Origin: Piscinibacter sp050175855
Lineage (GTDB): Bacteria; Pseudomonadota; Gammaproteobacteria; Burkholderiales; Burkholderiaceae_C
Direction of reading: 5' to 3'
NCBI RefSeq assembly: GCF_050175855.1
Contig: NZ_JBFXIO010000167.1
Coordinates: 1-10,423, forward strand
DNA: 10,423 nucleotides
In this document: positions 1-6,103 of the stretch, in pieces
How positions within the stretch are numbered: the stretch's first letter is position 1
How the letters are laid out: the number at the start of each line of letters is the position of its first letter
Notes under the pieces: generated by a model
What the model was told of the DNA's origin: nothing
Seen by the model: the letters and a program-made list of their open reading frames with translations, nothing else
Databases searched by the model: none
Position numbers and translations under genes: made by a program

Positions 1-202
1 TCTCCACCACCACCGCCTGCCCGAGGATCTTGCGCATGCCCTCGGCCATCGGCCGGGCCACGGCATCGAGCGCCCCTCCGGCGGGAAACGGCACGACCAG
101 GGTGATCGGCTTGGTCGGATAGGCCTGAGCCTGCGCCGCAGCGGCCGTCAGGGCGAACAGGCCGAGTGCGGCAACTCTTGCCGTCAAGGTGCGCAAGCTC
201 AT
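1..202 (-). CDS. Bug/TctC-family periplasmic solute-binding protein, N-terminal part (runs off left edge)
   Basis: Only the first 67 codons are in the window; the rest lies beyond base 1. The protein opens with a typical export signal (MSLRTLTARVAALGLFALTA, then an alanine-rich stretch ending near AQAQA at residue 27). The mature start, YPTKPITLVVPFPAGG, is the hallmark of Bug proteins, the binding components of tripartite tricarboxylate transporters (TTT). These proteins bind small carboxylates in the periplasm. The ATG at 200-202 has a strong ribosome-binding site, AAGGAG on the minus strand at 211-216, eight bases upstream. The gene follows the short-chain dehydrogenase by 51 bases on the same strand and is probably the next gene of the same operon. 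Bug proteins are very numerous in Burkholderiales and often lack their own membrane subunits, so the ligand is unknown. A sulfolactate-binding role like SlcH is possible from context only. Confidence 0.88.
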   Translation of the reverse strand, partial: MSLRTLTARVAALGLFALTAAAAQAQAYPTKPITLVVPFPAGGALDAVARPMAEGMRKILGQAVVVE

Positions 203-253
203 GATCTCGTCTCCTTCGTGGTGGATGAATGCGGCGACCGGGACAGTGCCCGT

Positions 254-1030
254 TCAGCGTGCGGTGAAGCCACCGTCGACCATCAGGGTCTGGCCGGTGA
301 CATAGGCGCTGGCGTCGCTGCAGAGGAACACGGTCGCACCGGCCAGGTCGTCGAGCGCGCCGTTGCGGCCGATGCAGGTCTGTGCCGCGTTGCGCGCGGC
401 GAGCTCGGGGTCGGCGAATACCGGTGCGGTCAGCGCAGTCGGAAAGAACCCCGGGCCGATCGCGTTGCAGGTGATGCCGTGCGGTGACCATTCCTGCGCG
501 ATCGCCCGCGTGAGCTGCACCACCCCGCCCTTGGCCGCGCCGTAGGGCGCGCTGCGCGCGAAGGCCCGGTACGACTGCAGCGAGGCGATGTTGAGGATGC
601 GCCCCCAGCCGCGCGACTTCATGCCCGGCGCGAGCGCCTGGGTGAGGAAGAACGGTGCCTCCAGGTGCAGCGCCAGCTGCAGCTTCCAGGAGGCCGGCGT
701 CACCTCGGCAAACGGCTCGCGCAGGTTCACGCCGGCGGCGTTCACTAGGATGTCGATGCCGCCCAGGCGCTGCTCGGCGGCGCGCGCCACGGCCTGAGTC
801 GCCTCGGCGTCGGCCAGGTCCGCCGTGCACCACTGCGCGTCGATGCCGTCGGCGCGCAGCCGCCCGGCCGCGGCGTCCAGCTCGGCCTCGCGTCTTGCCA
901 CCAGCAGCACGCGTGCACCGGCCAGCCCCAGCGCGCGCGCCATCGCCTCGCCAATGCCCGAGTTGCCGCCAGTGACCAGCGCGCGCCGGTCCGACAGCTC
1001 GAACAGCCGCGCAAGTTGCTCGCGCGTCAT
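254..1030 (-). CDS. Short-chain dehydrogenase/reductase, probable DHPS 2-dehydrogenase (HpsO/HpsP-like role)
   Basis: This 258-residue protein is a classical SDR of normal length. It shows the NAD(P)-binding TGGNSGIG motif at residues 20-27, an acidic D71, NAAG at 97-100, catalytic S150, and Y163 with K167 in YGAAK; it ends in a typical VDGG segment. The sequence looks closest to polyol or gluconate 5-dehydrogenase-like SDRs. The ATG at 1028-1030 overlaps the TGA of hpsN (shared ATGA), so the two are translationally coupled. In Cupriavidus pinatubonensis, two dehydrogenases, HpsO and HpsP, together interconvert (R)- and (S)-DHPS before HpsN acts. Position next to hpsN suggests this is one of that pair, oxidising or reducing C2 of DHPS. 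The family assignment is certain; the substrate is inferred from context. I cannot tell HpsO from HpsP, so no symbol is given. Confidence 0.87.
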   Translation of the reverse strand: MTREQLARLFELSDRRALVTGGNSGIGEAMARALGLAGARVLLVARREAELDAAAGRLRADGIDAQWCTADLADAEATQAVARAAEQRLGGIDILVNAAGVNLREPFAEVTPASWKLQLALHLEAPFFLTQALAPGMKSRGWGRILNIASLQSYRAFARSAPYGAAKGGVVQLTRAIAQEWSPHGITCNAIGPGFFPTALTAPVFADPELAARNAAQTCIGRNGALDDLAGATVFLCSDASAYVTGQTLMVDGGFTAR

Positions 1031-2340
1031 ACCTTCACCGGCTCGCCCAGCGCGAAGGTCTGCGCCGGGTAGTACTTGGCCAGTCGGTCGTCGGCGGTGC
1101 GCGCATGCGCCTCCATGCCTTCCAGCCGCGAGATGCGCGCGGTGACCTCGCCGATGTCGCGCGCCGCCTCGCGCGTCATGCGCTGCCAGGTCAGCGTCTT
1201 CATGAACTTGTGCACCGACAGGCCGCCCGAGTAACGCGCCGCTCCCTTGGTCGGCAGCACGTGATTCGGGCCGCTGGCCTTGTCGCCATAGGCCACCGTG
1301 GTCTCCTCGCCGAGGAACAGCGAGCCGTAGCAGGTCAAATTCGCCAACCACCAGTTCAGGTCGCGCGCGTGCACTTCGAGGTGCTCGCTGGCGTAGCGGT
1401 CCGAGACCTCGGCCACTTCCTCGCGCGTGTCGCACACGATCACCTCGCCATAGTCGCGCCAGGCCGCGCCGGCGGCGTCGCGCGCGGTCGGCGGCAGCTT
1501 GTCGATCAGCGCCGGCACGAGCCGCATCACCTCCTCGGCCAGCGCGCGCGAGGTGGTGAACAGCCACGCCGGCGACTCGTGGCCGTGCTCGGCCTGGCCG
1601 ACCAGATCGCTGGCGACGATGGCGGGGTCGGCCGAGTCGTCGGCGATCACCGCCACCTCGGAGGGCCCGGCGAACACGTCGATGCCCACCTTGCCGAACA
1701 GCGTGCGCTTGGCCTCGGCCACGAACTTGTTGCCCGGGCCGACGATCACGTCGGCCGGCTTGCCGGTGAACAGGCCATCGGCCATGGTGGCGATGGCCTG
1801 CACGCCGCCGAGCGTCATGATCACGTCGGCGCCGGCGCGGTCGAAGGCGTAGAGCAGGTACGGATGCATCGGGCCGCCGCGGAACGGGCCCGAGCAGGCC
1901 ACGATGGTCTTGACACCCGCGGCCTTCGCCGTGGCTACGCCCATGTAGGCCGAGGCGATGTGTGCATAGCGCCCGGCCGGCGCGTAGCAACCGGCCACGT
2001 TGATCGGCAGCACGCGCTGCCCGGCCACCACGCCGGGGTGCAGCTCGACGCTGAACTCGGAAAGCGAGCGCCGCTGCGCATGCGCGAACTCGCTGACCTG
2101 GCGGATGGCGAAGTCGATGTCGCGGCGCACCTGCTCGGGCACCTCGGCGGCGCGGCGATCGATCTCCTCGCGGCCGAGCACGATGTCGCCGTCCCAGCCG
2201 TCGAGCTTCTTCGCGTAGGCGCGCACGGCGTCCTCGCCGTGGGCCGCGATCTCGGCGAGCATTTCCGTCACCACCTTCTGCGCGGTGGCGGTTTCGGTCT
2301 CCGGCGTCTTCGCGGCCTTCTTCAGGGTGGTGATCGTCAT
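1027..2340 (-). CDS. hpsN: Sulfopropanediol (DHPS) 3-dehydrogenase
   Basis: This 437-residue cytoplasmic enzyme of the histidinol dehydrogenase (HisD) fold is called HpsN. HpsN oxidises (R)-2,3-dihydroxypropane-1-sulfonate to (R)-3-sulfolactate with two NAD+ (EC 1.1.1.308). By alignment to the E. coli HisD pattern, the zinc ligands are Q249 and H252 in GQAEHG, D353 in YGDKASG and H412 in EGMEAHA. The catalytic pair is E319-H320 in ASEHLEV. Also present are GPGNKFV (201-207), AGPSEV (224-229) and NHVLPTKG (359-366). It is not the biosynthetic HisD by context: there are no his genes, and it sits with suyAB, slcC and comC. The ATG has only a weak ribosome-binding site (GAG about seven bases upstream), and an 80-base gap with a hairpin separates it from the ABC binding-protein gene. 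The stop overlaps the start of the downstream SDR. The substrate is inferred from family and neighbours. Confidence 0.9.
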   Translation of the reverse strand: MTITTLKKAAKTPETETATAQKVVTEMLAEIAAHGEDAVRAYAKKLDGWDGDIVLGREEIDRRAAEVPEQVRRDIDFAIRQVSEFAHAQRRSLSEFSVELHPGVVAGQRVLPINVAGCYAPAGRYAHIASAYMGVATAKAAGVKTIVACSGPFRGGPMHPYLLYAFDRAGADVIMTLGGVQAIATMADGLFTGKPADVIVGPGNKFVAEAKRTLFGKVGIDVFAGPSEVAVIADDSADPAIVASDLVGQAEHGHESPAWLFTTSRALAEEVMRLVPALIDKLPPTARDAAGAAWRDYGEVIVCDTREEVAEVSDRYASEHLEVHARDLNWWLANLTCYGSLFLGEETTVAYGDKASGPNHVLPTKGAARYSGGLSVHKFMKTLTWQRMTREAARDIGEVTARISRLEGMEAHARTADDRLAKYYPAQTFALGEPVKV

Positions 2341-2380
2341 GGCGGTCTCGGTGGTTGAAATCGATTACAGGAGGCGTCAC

Positions 2381-2401
2381 AAAATGGCGGCCGCAGCCGC
2401 C
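2381..2401 (-). terminator. Terminator-like hairpin between the ABC binding-protein gene and hpsN
   Basis: Read on the minus strand, a perfect six-base GC stem, GGCGGC (2396-2401) and GCCGCC (2386-2391), closes on a four-base loop and is followed by A and TTTT (2381-2385). It begins 19 bases after the stop of the substrate-binding-protein gene. A second, larger pairing with GCAGCC further upstream is also possible. The U-run is short, so it may be a weak terminator that lets some transcription through to hpsN, or a 3' stabiliser of the highly needed binding-protein message. Confidence 0.45.
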
Positions 2402-2420
2402 ACTCAGGCTGCCGCGGCCC

Positions 2421-3464
2421 TCACTGGGCCTTGTTCGCGAACTCGCGCAGCTTGGGGTCGGCCTGCACGCGCTTCATGAAGGCATCGGTCACGTACTCGG
2501 AGGCCTGCGGCACGCTCTGGATCGCGCCGGTGCCACGCATGAAGGTCGCGATCTCGTTGAACCAGCCGTCCATCTCGGACGTGCCGCGGCTGCGGTCCAT
2601 GCGCGAGAGCTGGCCGGCAAGGTCGAAGGTCGGGCGGGTGTCGAACTCCTTGCGCATCGAGGCCTCGCTGATCGTCACCCCGCCCTGCTCGTAGAACTTC
2701 TTCATCATCGCGATCGCCTCGGTCTTGTTCGCGTTCAGCCACTTCCAGGCGCGCAGGTAGACGGCGAGGAACTTGGCCACGTTCTCCGGGTTCTGCTCGG
2801 CGTAGTCGCCGCGGGCGATCAGCGCTCCGGGCACGATCGCGCCGCCTTCCTTGCCGGAGCACAGCACTTTGGCCCCCGCCTTCTCCTCGAGCGTGTAGAT
2901 GTTGGGCGCCCACAGGCCGCCGAGATCGGCGTTGTTCGACGACATCGCCGAGATGATCTCGGCCTGGCCCATGTTCTTGATCGTCACGTCGCCCTTGGCG
3001 AGACCCCACTTCTTCAGGCACGACTGCACCGCGTAGTCGCCGGTGGAGTTGGCCGTCAGCACGATGGTCTGGCCCTTGATCGAGGCCGGGTCCTTGGCGA
3101 ACTTGTCGGCCATGTCCTTGCGGGCCAGCAGCGCGTTGCCGGCCGACTCGTCGTTGGTGACGCCGATCGTCTTGATGCCGAAGCGCACGTGGCCGAGCAC
3201 CGCGGGCACCGAGCCGGTGCCGCCAACGTCCCAGCTCTTGCTGGCCGAAGCGGCGATCTGCGGCACGCCCGCCGGGAAGGTGCTGAATACCGGCTTGAGG
3301 CCCACCTCGGCCCACCATCCCTTCTCGGTGGCGGCATAGAACGGCAACGCCCAGTACAGCGCGGGCTGGTAGCTGACCTTGATCTCGGTGAGCGCCTGCG
3401 CGTGCGCGGCGCCGGCCGCGGCAAGGCCGGCGGAGGCGAGGACGAGGCGAAGGGTCTTGTGCAT
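2421..3464 (-). CDS. ABC transporter periplasmic substrate-binding protein (NMT1/SsuA/TauA-like)
   Basis: The protein has 347 residues from the chosen start, the usual length for aliphatic-sulfonate, taurine or nitrate-type binding proteins. It begins MHKTLRLVLASAGLAAAGAA and has a signal-peptidase site after AHA at residue 22. The mature part opens with a beta strand (LTEIKVSYQPALYWALPFY), then GWWAEVGLKP and a Gly/Thr-rich segment around SWDVGGTGSVPAVLG, as in the NMT1/SsuA fold. A start 14 codons upstream (3506) is possible. I prefer 3464 because GGAGA lies six bases before it at 3471-3475 and the upstream codons (TTTTRRHA) do not look like a signal peptide. It is the last gene of the ABC set, 38 bases after the ATPase and 80 bases before hpsN. 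A ligand of DHPS or sulfolactate is inferred from context only; the family also carries taurine, alkanesulfonates, nitrate and pyrimidine precursors. Confidence 0.9.
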   Translation of the reverse strand: MHKTLRLVLASAGLAAAGAAHAQALTEIKVSYQPALYWALPFYAATEKGWWAEVGLKPVFSTFPAGVPQIAASASKSWDVGGTGSVPAVLGHVRFGIKTIGVTNDESAGNALLARKDMADKFAKDPASIKGQTIVLTANSTGDYAVQSCLKKWGLAKGDVTIKNMGQAEIISAMSSNNADLGGLWAPNIYTLEEKAGAKVLCSGKEGGAIVPGALIARGDYAEQNPENVAKFLAVYLRAWKWLNANKTEAIAMMKKFYEQGGVTISEASMRKEFDTRPTFDLAGQLSRMDRSRGTSEMDGWFNEIATFMRGTGAIQSVPQASEYVTDAFMKRVQADPKLREFANKAQ

Positions 3465-3470
3465 GGCGTG

Positions 3471-3475
3471 TCTCC
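3471..3475 (-). promoter_or_regulatory. Ribosome-binding site that decides the binding-protein start
   Basis: GGAGA on the minus strand, six bases before the ATG at 3462-3464. It favours this start over the upstream in-frame start at 3506 and gives a clean signal peptide. Confidence 0.7.
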
Positions 3476-3502
3476 GTGTTGTCGTGGTGGATTGGCGGTG
3501 GA

Positions 3503-4300
3503 TCAATGGGCGTCGTCGCCCTGCTGGTCGCGCAGCAGCTTCCAGACGTGGGTGCGCAGGTGAACGAAGGAAGGCAGGTCCATCACGTCCTCGATGCGGC
3601 GGTGCTGGTCCCAGTCCTCACGCTCGCGGATCGACTTGACGTCGATGATTTCGCGGATGGTGCCGGGCCGGCGCGACATGACGACGATGCGGTCGGCCAG
3701 GTACACGGCCTCCTCGACCGCGTGGGTGATGAACAGCACGGTGCGCGGGTTCTTGCGCGCCAGCCGCACCAGTTCCTCCTGCATGACCACGCGCGTCTGC
3801 GCATCGAGCGCGCCGAAAGGTTCGTCCATCAGCAGCACCTGCGGATCGAGCACGTAGGCGCGGGCGATGGCCACGCGCTGCTGCATGCCGCCGGAGAGCT
3901 GGTGCGGGTAGGCCTGCTCGTAGCCGCCCAGGCCCATCAGCTCGATGTACTGCTCGATGCGACGCTTGCGCTCTGCCGGCGCCACGTCGATCGACTTCAG
4001 GCCGAACTCGATGTTGTCCCACACCGTCTTCCACGGGAATAGCGCGAACTGCTGAAACACGACCGCACGGTCCGGCCCCGGGCGGCGCACCACCTCGCTG
4101 CCGACGCTCACCTGCCCGCCGGTGGGGTGCTCCAGGCCGGCCGCCATGCGCATGCAGGTGGTCTTGCCGCAGCCCGAGGGGCCGACGATGGCGACGAACT
4201 CGCGGTCCTGCACCTGCAGGTTGATGTCCTGCAGCGCCACGAAATCGCGCCCGTTCTGGTGGAACACGCGCTGCACGTCCTCGAACACGATGCCTGCCAT
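3503..4300 (-). CDS. ABC transporter ATP-binding protein (SsuB/TauB-type)
   Basis: This 265-residue ATPase powers the importer from the cytoplasmic face. All motifs are intact: Walker A GPSGCGKTT at 40-48, the Q-loop in VVFQQFALFPW (about residues 80-90), the signature LSGGMQQR at 135-142, Walker B VLLMDEP at 155-161 with catalytic E160, the D-loop GALDAQ, and switch H193 in ITHAVEEA. The FALFPWKTVWDNIEFGL segment is typical of the sulfonate/taurine/nitrate ATPase group. The ATG at 4298-4300 follows AAGGAG within TCTGAAGGAGAG. That site overlaps the stop codon of permease 1, leaving a 14-base gap. Basic and acidic residues dominate the C-terminal tail, with no extra domain. The family is certain; the transported substrate is inferred from hpsN and suyAB nearby. 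Confidence 0.93.
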   Translation of the reverse strand: MAGIVFEDVQRVFHQNGRDFVALQDINLQVQDREFVAIVGPSGCGKTTCMRMAAGLEHPTGGQVSVGSEVVRRPGPDRAVVFQQFALFPWKTVWDNIEFGLKSIDVAPAERKRRIEQYIELMGLGGYEQAYPHQLSGGMQQRVAIARAYVLDPQVLLMDEPFGALDAQTRVVMQEELVRLARKNPRTVLFITHAVEEAVYLADRIVVMSRRPGTIREIIDVKSIREREDWDQHRRIEDVMDLPSFVHLRTHVWKLLRDQQGDDAH

Positions 4301-4314
4301 CGATCTGCTCTCCT

Positions 4315-5097
4315 TCAGAGTCCGCGCCGCTTCTCGATCAGCACCTGCGCGCGGCGCAGTGCCACGTCGATCAGCAGCCCGACCACGCCGATCGCCACCA
4401 TGCCGCTCATCACGGTGGCGGTGGACACCGCGGCCTGGCCCTTGACCATCAGGTAGCCCACGCCGCTGGAGGCCACGATCAGCTCTGCGCCGACCAGCGA
4501 CTGCCAGCCCAGCCCGGCCGAGATGCGCAGGCCGGCGACGATGGACGGCACGGCCGCCGGCAGCAACACCTCGGTCATGCCGCGCAGCGCGCTCGCGCCG
4601 AGCATCTGCGAGGCCTCGATGTACTTGCGATCGACCTGCTTCGCGCCGCGATAGGTGTTGATCAGCACCGGCGGGAAGGCGCCCATGAAGATGATCAGCA
4701 CCGGCCCGCCGATGCCGGTGCCGAACCACAGCGCCGCGAACGGCACCCACGCGATCGGCGCGACGAAGCGCACCGACTCGAAGACCGGCGTGACGAGGCG
4801 ATCGATCCAGCGGAACCAGGCCATCAGCAGGCCCAGCGGGATGCCCACCAGCACCGCCAGCAGGAAGCCCATGGCGAAGCGCTGCAGGCTGGACAGCAGG
4901 TGCTCGAGAAGCACGTGCCCGGCGAAGGGCTCGACGAGCAGTTGCGCGAAGCGCGCCACGACGTCCCACGGCGCAGGCAGGAACTCGCGCGAGGTCAGGC
5001 CGGCCAGCGCGGCCACCGACCACACGCCGAGGAAGCTCAGCGCGCCGGCCGCGCTCAGGCGCCAGAAGCGTGCGGCGGGCAGCGGCGGCTCGATCAC
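4315..5097 (-). CDS. ABC transporter permease 1 (SsuC/TauC-type), GTG start
   Basis: This inner-membrane permease has 260 residues, the usual length for the BPD_transp_1 family. Hydrophobic spans occur near residues 16-33, 72-95, 108-125, 130-147 and 225-245. The ATPase-coupling EAA loop runs from about 161 to 180 (EASQMLGASALRGMTEVLLP), followed by PSIVAGLRISAGLGWQ. No ATG exists in frame near the N-terminus. A GTG at 5095-5097 overlaps the TGA of permease 2 (GTGA) and has GGAG six bases upstream, so it is the natural start. It probably pairs with permease 2 to form the channel, since only one ATPase and one binding protein are present. It is clearly diverged from permease 2 in sequence, so the two do not look like a recent duplication. 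Confidence 0.9.
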   Translation of the reverse strand: MIEPPLPAARFWRLSAAGALSFLGVWSVAALAGLTSREFLPAPWDVVARFAQLLVEPFAGHVLLEHLLSSLQRFAMGFLLAVLVGIPLGLLMAWFRWIDRLVTPVFESVRFVAPIAWVPFAALWFGTGIGGPVLIIFMGAFPPVLINTYRGAKQVDRKYIEASQMLGASALRGMTEVLLPAAVPSIVAGLRISAGLGWQSLVGAELIVASSGVGYLMVKGQAAVSTATVMSGMVAIGVVGLLIDVALRRAQVLIEKRRGL

Positions 5098-5936
5098 GAG
5101 TGGCTCCGCCACGGCATCACGCGCCGCTCGATCCAGCCCAGGCCCTGGGTCATGGCCCAGCCGGCCAGCGCCACGCTGGCCATGCCGACCAGGATCATCG
5201 CCGGATAGATGTCCTGCGCGCCCTGGTTGAGGATCTGCCCCAGCCCGGCCACGGCACCGACCAGTTCCGCCGCCACCAGCGTCGTCCACGACGCCTGCAG
5301 CGACAGGCGCAGCCCGGTGAAGATGCTCGGCAGCGCACCGGGGATCAGCACTTCGCGCCAGTAGCGCCATCCGCTGACCGCCAGCATCGCGCTGGCCTCG
5401 AAGATCGGCCGATCGATCTGGCGCACCCCGGTGAAGCTGTTGATCACCGAGGGCACGAAGGCGGCAACGAAGATCACCATGATCTTGGCGGCGTCGCCGA
5501 GGCCGAGCCAGACGATGGCCAAGGGAATCCACGCCAGCGGCGGGATCGGCCGCAGCAGCAGGAAGATCGGGTTGACGAAGGCCTCGACGGTGCGGCTCGC
5601 GCCCATCGCCAGCCCGAGCACGACGCCGATCGACGAGGCGACGACGAACCCCGCCGTCACCAGCAGCACGCTGCGCAGCACGTGCTCGTGCCAGCGCGCG
5701 TTGCTGTAGCCCTCGATCACGATCTGCTTCGCCGCGCCCCACACCTCTGGCGGCGTGGGAAAGCGCGCCGGCGAGATGAAGCCGGTGACGCTGGTCAGCA
5801 AATACCACAGCGCCAGCACCGCAGCGGCGGCGACGACCGCCGCGCCGACCGCGCGCCAGGCGCCGCGGCGGCCTTCGCGGTGCGGCGCACTGGCAGCCTG
5901 AACGGCGCGCGGTGTCGAGGTGGTGACGGCGCTCAC
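5094..5936 (-). CDS. ABC transporter permease 2 (SsuC/TauC-type), first gene of the left operon
   Basis: This is a second inner-membrane permease of the BPD_transp_1 family, 280 residues from the GTG at 5934-5936. A polar, basic N-terminal tail of about 28 residues precedes the first membrane span (roughly 29-50). Further spans lie near 88-110, 124-145, 150-168 and 240-262. The EAA loop begins at about 180 (EASAMLAVSGWRYWREVLIP) and is followed by PSIFTGLRLSLQASW. The frame stays open further up to a TTG at 6011, but that stretch contains the promoter -35 box, the -10 box and the LacI-type operator. Translation must therefore start downstream of them, and this GTG is the only suitable codon. 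No good Shine-Dalgarno site precedes it, so the exact start is uncertain. Its stop overlaps the start of permease 1. Confidence 0.84.
   Translation of the reverse strand: MSAVTTSTPRAVQAASAPHREGRRGAWRAVGAAVVAAAAVLALWYLLTSVTGFISPARFPTPPEVWGAAKQIVIEGYSNARWHEHVLRSVLLVTAGFVVASSIGVVLGLAMGASRTVEAFVNPIFLLLRPIPPLAWIPLAIVWLGLGDAAKIMVIFVAAFVPSVINSFTGVRQIDRPIFEASAMLAVSGWRYWREVLIPGALPSIFTGLRLSLQASWTTLVAAELVGAVAGLGQILNQGAQDIYPAMILVGMASVALAGWAMTQGLGWIERRVMPWRSHS
5104..5107 (-). promoter_or_regulatory. Ribosome-binding site for the GTG start of permease 1
   Basis: GGAG on the minus strand lies inside the last codons of permease 2, six bases before the GTG at 5095-5097. With the GTGA stop/start overlap it points to translational coupling of the two permeases. 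Confidence 0.65.
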
Positions 5937-5968
5937 GGGCGGTGCGGTGGAGGTGATGTGGAAGCGGC

Positions 5969-5982
5969 TGTAAACGTTTTCA
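5969..5982. promoter_or_regulatory. LacI-family operator in front of the transporter/hps operon
   Basis: The sequence TGTAAACGTTTTCA is a palindrome with one mismatched pair around the core AAACGTTT and a central CG, the standard pattern for LacI/PurR-family sites. It abuts the -10 box of the leftward promoter and covers the expected transcription start, so binding should block initiation. The obvious ligand is the LacI-type protein encoded divergently 120 bases away. Its recognition helix (STATVSRVLN) resembles that of family members that read this core. Confidence 0.82.
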
Positions 5983-6011
5983 ATAGTGGGCGTACGCGAT
6001 GCCCGCGTCAA
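5983..6011 (-). promoter_or_regulatory. Sigma-70-type promoter of the left operon
   Basis: On the minus strand, TTGACG (6006-6011, five of six matches to TTGACA) is followed by exactly 17 bases and CACTAT (5983-5988, three of six matches to TATAAT, including the conserved A2 and T6). Transcription should begin near 5976, inside the operator, giving a leader of about 40 bases before the GTG of permease 2. Confidence 0.7.
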
Positions 6012-6081
6012 GGTCGGTCACGCGCGGATTCGACCGGACTTACCCTATGAAAGACCCCGCGCTCCGGCCCGTCACCACGAC

Positions 6082-6095
6082 TGCAAACGAGTACA
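6082..6095. promoter_or_regulatory. Possible second, degenerate LacI-type site near the regulator start
   Basis: TGCAAACGAGTACA keeps one full half-site and the outer TG/CA. It matches the main operator at 10 of 14 positions. It ends eight bases before the regulator's ATG at 6104, where a repressor could hinder its own expression. It is degenerate enough to be chance. Confidence 0.3.
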
Positions 6096-6103
6096 GTCCC
6101 GGC

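Noticed and set aside
239..252. Small inverted repeat CGGG/CCCG just after the SDR gene
   Set aside because: Four pairs with a six-base loop and no U-run; too weak to call a terminator, and the Bug gene follows closely.
1027..2340. Biosynthetic histidinol dehydrogenase (hisD)
   Set aside because: The fold and catalytic residues are shared, but no histidine genes are near, and the sulfonate catabolic context and coupled SDR fit HpsN.
1105..2358. Long plus-strand frame (417 codons) opposite hpsN
   Set aside because: Composition rich in R, H, G and A with no domain; an antisense reading of a GC-rich gene.
254..2380. One continuous 708-codon minus-strand frame joining the SDR to sequence across hpsN
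   Set aside because: Only the last 258 codons are a real protein. The rest is an arginine-rich out-of-frame reading of hpsN, which itself has a clear HisD-type sequence in another frame.
2355..3563. Long plus-strand frame (402 codons) opposite the binding-protein gene
   Set aside because: Antisense shadow with no recognisable motif or ribosome-binding site.
5937..6011. N-terminal extension of permease 2 from a TTG at 6011
   Set aside because: The TTG is the first three bases of the promoter -35 box, and the stretch contains the -10 box and the operator; the message would start downstream of it.
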